From assembly GCA_023135995.1 (NCBI GenBank), contig JAGLRY010000170.1, forward strand, positions 1 through 8,051: DNA of 8,051 bases. Direction: 5' to 3'. The DNA is from Candidatus Aminicenantota bacterium. Lineage in GTDB: Bacteria; Acidobacteriota; Aminicenantia; Aminicenantales; Aminicenantaceae. The stretch's first letter is position 1, and each line of letters opens with the position of its first letter. Positions 5,622 through 8,051 of this stretch are shown here, in pieces. The translations under genes were made by a program, and so were the position numbers. Below the pieces are notes generated by a model, which was given only the letters and a program-made list of their open reading frames with translations, did not search any database and was not told the DNA's origin.

Positions 5622-7009
5622 CACGAAACAAAATGTACTACAAAAAACTTTTTGTGTTCTTCATCAGCATTCTTTCCCTCTGCATTTTTGCTCCGCTGGG
5701 TTCGGATGAGATCCCTCTAGATGTCACGCCTTACGTCCGTCTGGGGCATCTTGTCAGAGTTTCCGTGTTCAGGAATCCCACCGTCGACCCGAGGCAAAAG
5801 AGGATATTGAACACCGGCCAGCTGATCCGGGAAGAGGTGGTCCAAATGCCCGTAGGTTCCGGCACCATCATCAGCAGCAACGGACTGATCCTGACGAACA
5901 ATCATGTCTACCAGATGGAAGACAACATCCGGTACGATGAAGAGACCCAGACACTTTTCCTGGCCCAGCAAGCAAGCCGCGAAATGCTCGTCTACACACT
6001 CACGGACAACGACCCCTTAAAAGTACCAGAGCTTCAGTATCTGGCAGAACCGGTCAGCTTAGACGAAAAACACGACACAGCACTCCTGCGAATCGTGAAG
6101 GATAAAGACGGAAATCCGATAGTGGGAAAGACATTCTCGTATGTCTCCATAGGAAATCCCTTTGGCATGCGGTTGAACGAAACGCTCACGATATTCGGGT
6201 ATCCTTCCAAAGGCGGAGATACGATCACCATCACAGAAGGAAAATTCCTGGGTTATTATCGCGATCAACGATTCCCTGGACTCGACGGATTCATCAAGAC
6301 CAACGCGGCAATGGCTCCAGGGAACAGTGGGGGCGCCGCGATGAATAAGGCCTCTCTTGTCGGAGTCCCGACGGCTGTCACGCTGCCCACCTTGGCCGGG
6401 TCGGATCTGGGATACATCCATCCCGTGACATGGGCCGCAAAAGTTCTGACAGTCGCGAAGCACAAACTCAATTTTGAAACGCCGGAGATTCCCCTTCAAT
6501 GGTTTGAGAGCGATCACAACACCGATAACACCCGCAACAACATCTATGTGACGGGCCGGGTCGTATCCTCCCATTCGCAGATGGGAATCCCTGCGGATAT
6601 CATTTTGGCCCGCACGGACAGAACTCTAGAGGAGATCGAAAACCTGCATCTCGAACTGGAAGTCGTCAACATGATCTATACCGTCCAGAGAATGCACACA
6701 GCAGGTCTCTCCGAGGAACAAATCGCAGCCCAATTCCAGCTGTCTCTGGAAGAGGTCAAAACCATGGTCGCAGCCCAGTTATTAGAGGAACAACTGTCAA
6801 CAGATACACTCGCCAGCCTGAAGGGAGAGTTCTTTTACAGTCATACACAGAGCGATGATGAGGGATTTTTTATCCTCAGCGTGCCAAAAGTGCAAGACAT
6901 CAAACTCTACATAGTCAGGAACAGCTTTCATCCCATAGAAAAAAAGATAACCCTGGGCCAGGGCCTCTCACAGAATCTGGGGAAGATTACGATCTTCCGA
7001 CAACAATAA
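5609..7009 (+). CDS. Exported trypsin-like serine protease with a split carboxypeptidase-regulatory-like domain
   Basis: This 466-aa protein is a chymotrypsin-fold endopeptidase of the Deg/HtrA-like type, expected in the periplasm. A signal peptide (MYYKK then hydrophobic 14-30) precedes the protease domain, about 45-290. The triad is visible: H99 in LTNNHV, D156 in KHDTALL, and S240 in APGNSGG. No PDZ domain is recognised. Residues 312-337 (YVTGRVVSS..GIPADIILAR) and 405-464 resemble the two halves of a carboxypeptidase-regulatory-like beta sandwich. Between them is a helical insertion, 338-404, containing an HTH-like stretch (GLSEEQIAAQFQLSLEEV, 366-383). The coordinates use the GTG at 5609, preceded by GAAGAG. 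The ATG at 5633 (residue 9) is a fair alternative with a cleaner signal peptide but no Shine-Dalgarno. It overlaps the upstream PrsW-like gene by 13 nt, which suggests joint function. Confidence 0.85.
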   Translation: MEQIARNKMYYKKLFVFFISILSLCIFAPLGSDEIPLDVTPYVRLGHLVRVSVFRNPTVDPRQKRILNTGQLIREEVVQMPVGSGTIISSNGLILTNNHVYQMEDNIRYDEETQTLFLAQQASREMLVYTLTDNDPLKVPELQYLAEPVSLDEKHDTALLRIVKDKDGNPIVGKTFSYVSIGNPFGMRLNETLTIFGYPSKGGDTITITEGKFLGYYRDQRFPGLDGFIKTNAAMAPGNSGGAAMNKASLVGVPTAVTLPTLAGSDLGYIHPVTWAAKVLTVAKHKLNFETPEIPLQWFESDHNTDNTRNNIYVTGRVVSSHSQMGIPADIILARTDRTLEEIENLHLELEVVNMIYTVQRMHTAGLSEEQIAAQFQLSLEEVKTMVAAQLLEEQLSTDTLASLKGEFFYSHTQSDDEGFFILSVPKVQDIKLYIVRNSFHPIEKKITLGQGLSQNLGKITIFRQQ

Positions 7010-7017
7010 ATCATTCA

Positions 7018-7138
7018 TAAAAACTTCCGATTATATCATCCAATTTCCACGAAATGTGCTATTTATTTTGTTCATTACAAACGCAAATGCATCTCTTCCA
7101 TTCTTGAATTCTCTCTTTCTATTAATCAGAAGTTTTTA
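7018..7138. repeat. 121-bp intergenic element bounded by 16-bp inverted repeats
   Basis: TAAAAACTTCCGATTA (7018-7033) and TAATCAGAAGTTTTTA (7123-7138) are complementary at 15 of 16 positions and enclose 89 AT-rich nt. It fills most of the gap between two converging genes. It could be a long-loop bidirectional terminator or a small non-autonomous repeat. No target-site duplication and no coding potential are seen. The left arm shares CCGATTATA with the element at 1-70. A small ATTTC/GAAAT hairpin sits inside (7042-7054). Confidence 0.45.
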
Positions 7139-7157
7139 CCCTTCGGGCGAGCCGATA

Positions 7158-8051
7158 TCACTCAGACTGTCTTTTGAAGAGGTTGAGTTTGATGCTGATT
7201 TCAGTTGAGCCCCAGATACAGAGCAGTACGGTCAGAGAATACCGCACGAACTCGACCACCCCAGGCACCGGCTGAAACAAAAGTTGGCTCGCCCTCTCAA
7301 GCGTCTGATCGGCCAGGATATAAACAACGAGTGTGATCAAAACCCGGGCGATTCTTTGCAGAATCGTTCCTGTATCCTCAGGAATACCCCGGTTCCAGAC
7401 CAGTAAAAATCCAATATTGAGCCCGATGAAAACAGCGACGATTTCATGATTGATTTTTGGCAGGAGGAGGAGCAAGAATGGGAAAATACACATATAGAAA
7501 AAGAAAAGGACAACTTTTATATCCCATTGAAGCTGCCGCGGTTTCCGGGAGAGAAATGAAAAGAGCCAAGCGTTTTTAACCACGCCCTTATAGAAAAGAA
7601 AGACAAAAGCAAGACCGATGACATATCCTCCTAAAACGTCAGCCAGAAAATGACGTCCAAGGTACATCCTGGACAGGGAGACAAATACTACAATGGCCAC
7701 AGAAACAACCTTCACCCACGGCTTTTTAGCGATCAGGAAAAGCAGTCCTCCCAGAGTCACCGCATTACTGGTGTGGCCGGATGGAAAGCCCCACGATCCA
7801 GATGGATTCGTTCGCAGGGCTGTGACCACATCTTGAGGCAATCGGCCAAAAAAGCTTTTGGCCCCTTGGCTTTCAAGGGGAGTCAAGTTTGGAGCACTCT
7901 CACCGATAAGTTTCACGTTGAGGTCCATATGAGCCGGACGGGGCAGGGCGAATACTTCCTTGAGCCAGAGTGAAGTCAGGCCATTCAACAGCATAGCCTG
8001 TATCAGAATGAAGCCATACCGGAAACTAACCCCAAAAAGGAAAATGAGCAT
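7158..8051 (-). CDS. PAP2-family membrane phosphatase (partial, runs off the window)
   Basis: At least 297 aa of a type 2 phosphatidic-acid-phosphatase family membrane enzyme, which removes phosphate from lipid phosphates such as phosphatidate or undecaprenyl diphosphate on the outer face of the inner membrane. All three catalytic motifs are present: K31-x6-RP39 (KEVFALPRP), PSGH at 90-93, and SRMYLGRHFLADVLGG at 127-142 with R128, H134 and D138. The loop between motifs 1 and 2 (40-88) is long, and about 140 residues with four hydrophobic segments follow motif 3, so this is an extended variant. The first codon in view is an ATG exactly at the window edge, but only one helix precedes motif 1, so the true start is probably outside. 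It converges on the serine protease gene across a 148-nt gap. Substrate cannot be told from sequence. Confidence 0.85.
   Translation of the reverse strand: MLIFLFGVSFRYGFILIQAMLLNGLTSLWLKEVFALPRPAHMDLNVKLIGESAPNLTPLESQGAKSFFGRLPQDVVTALRTNPSGSWGFPSGHTSNAVTLGGLLFLIAKKPWVKVVSVAIVVFVSLSRMYLGRHFLADVLGGYVIGLAFVFLFYKGVVKNAWLFSFLSRKPRQLQWDIKVVLFFFYMCIFPFLLLLLPKINHEIVAVFIGLNIGFLLVWNRGIPEDTGTILQRIARVLITLVVYILADQTLERASQLLFQPVPGVVEFVRYSLTVLLCIWGSTEISIKLNLFKRQSE

Noticed and set aside
6059..6574. 171-aa minus-strand ORF
   Set aside because: It lies wholly opposite the protease domain, which has an intact triad in the other strand. The antisense product shows no recognisable domain and the ORF lacks a convincing ribosome binding site.
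7139..7147. CCC-TTCG-GG mini-hairpin near the PAP2 stop
   Set aside because: Only two base pairs close the loop, which is too little for a terminator.
7650..7973. 107-aa plus-strand ORF
   Set aside because: It is antisense to the PAP2 catalytic motifs and has no features of its own.

Overview
The window looks like ordinary chromosomal DNA of a Gram-negative, probably anaerobic or microaerophilic, environmental bacterium with moderate GC content. It carries a Tat-exported aldo/keto reductase with two Fe-S Cys clusters, a large alkaline-phosphatase-superfamily lipoprotein ending in the 'LKALGYIK' tail common in Acidobacteriota/Aminicenantes-type genomes, and clear sigma70-type promoters. That lineage is a guess from protein style. 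Nothing in the window (no rRNA or marker gene) fixes it. I see no tRNA, rRNA, CRISPR, IS transposase or phage gene.

Layout: (1) 1-70 is a 13-bp inverted repeat with A/T-tract ends and a 43-nt loop holding short direct repeats, probably the terminator of the reductase. (2) 85-1419 (-) is the aldo/keto reductase, with its own promoter at 1483-1511. (3) 1529-1588 holds two copies of a GGGGACTGTCCCC palindrome, and the second supplies the stop codon of the next gene. (4) 1587-3887 (-) is a 766-aa 'sulfatase-like' lipoprotein with Thr at the nucleophile position. Its promoter lies so close to the start codon that the mRNA looks leaderless. (5) 3889-3962 is a compact divergent promoter region. (6) 3998-4168 (+) is a 56-codon gene encoding only the C-terminal histidine-box segment of a fatty-acid-hydroxylase/sterol-desaturase protein. 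(7) 4227-5621 (+) is a PrsW-like membrane protein apparently lacking the catalytic residues, fused to a PsbP-like C-terminal domain. (8) 5609-7009 (+) is an exported trypsin-like serine protease with an intact His-Asp-Ser triad and a carboxypeptidase-regulatory-like domain split by a helical insertion. (9) 7018-7138 is an intergenic inverted repeat. (10) 7158-8051 (-) is a PAP2 phosphatase running off the window.

The + strand genes 3998-7009 are closely spaced (58-nt gap, then a 13-nt overlap) and may be one transcript from the extended -10 promoter at 3934-3962. If so, the operon makes a tiny His-rich basic protein, an inactive-looking intramembrane protease homologue with a periplasmic domain, and an active-looking periplasmic protease: a plausible envelope-proteolysis or stress module. 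The - strand lipoprotein and the PAP2 phosphatase also act at the envelope, but no direct functional link is shown.

The strongest candidates for something undescribed are the stand-alone hydroxylase C-terminal module and the pseudo-PrsW/protease pair beside it.
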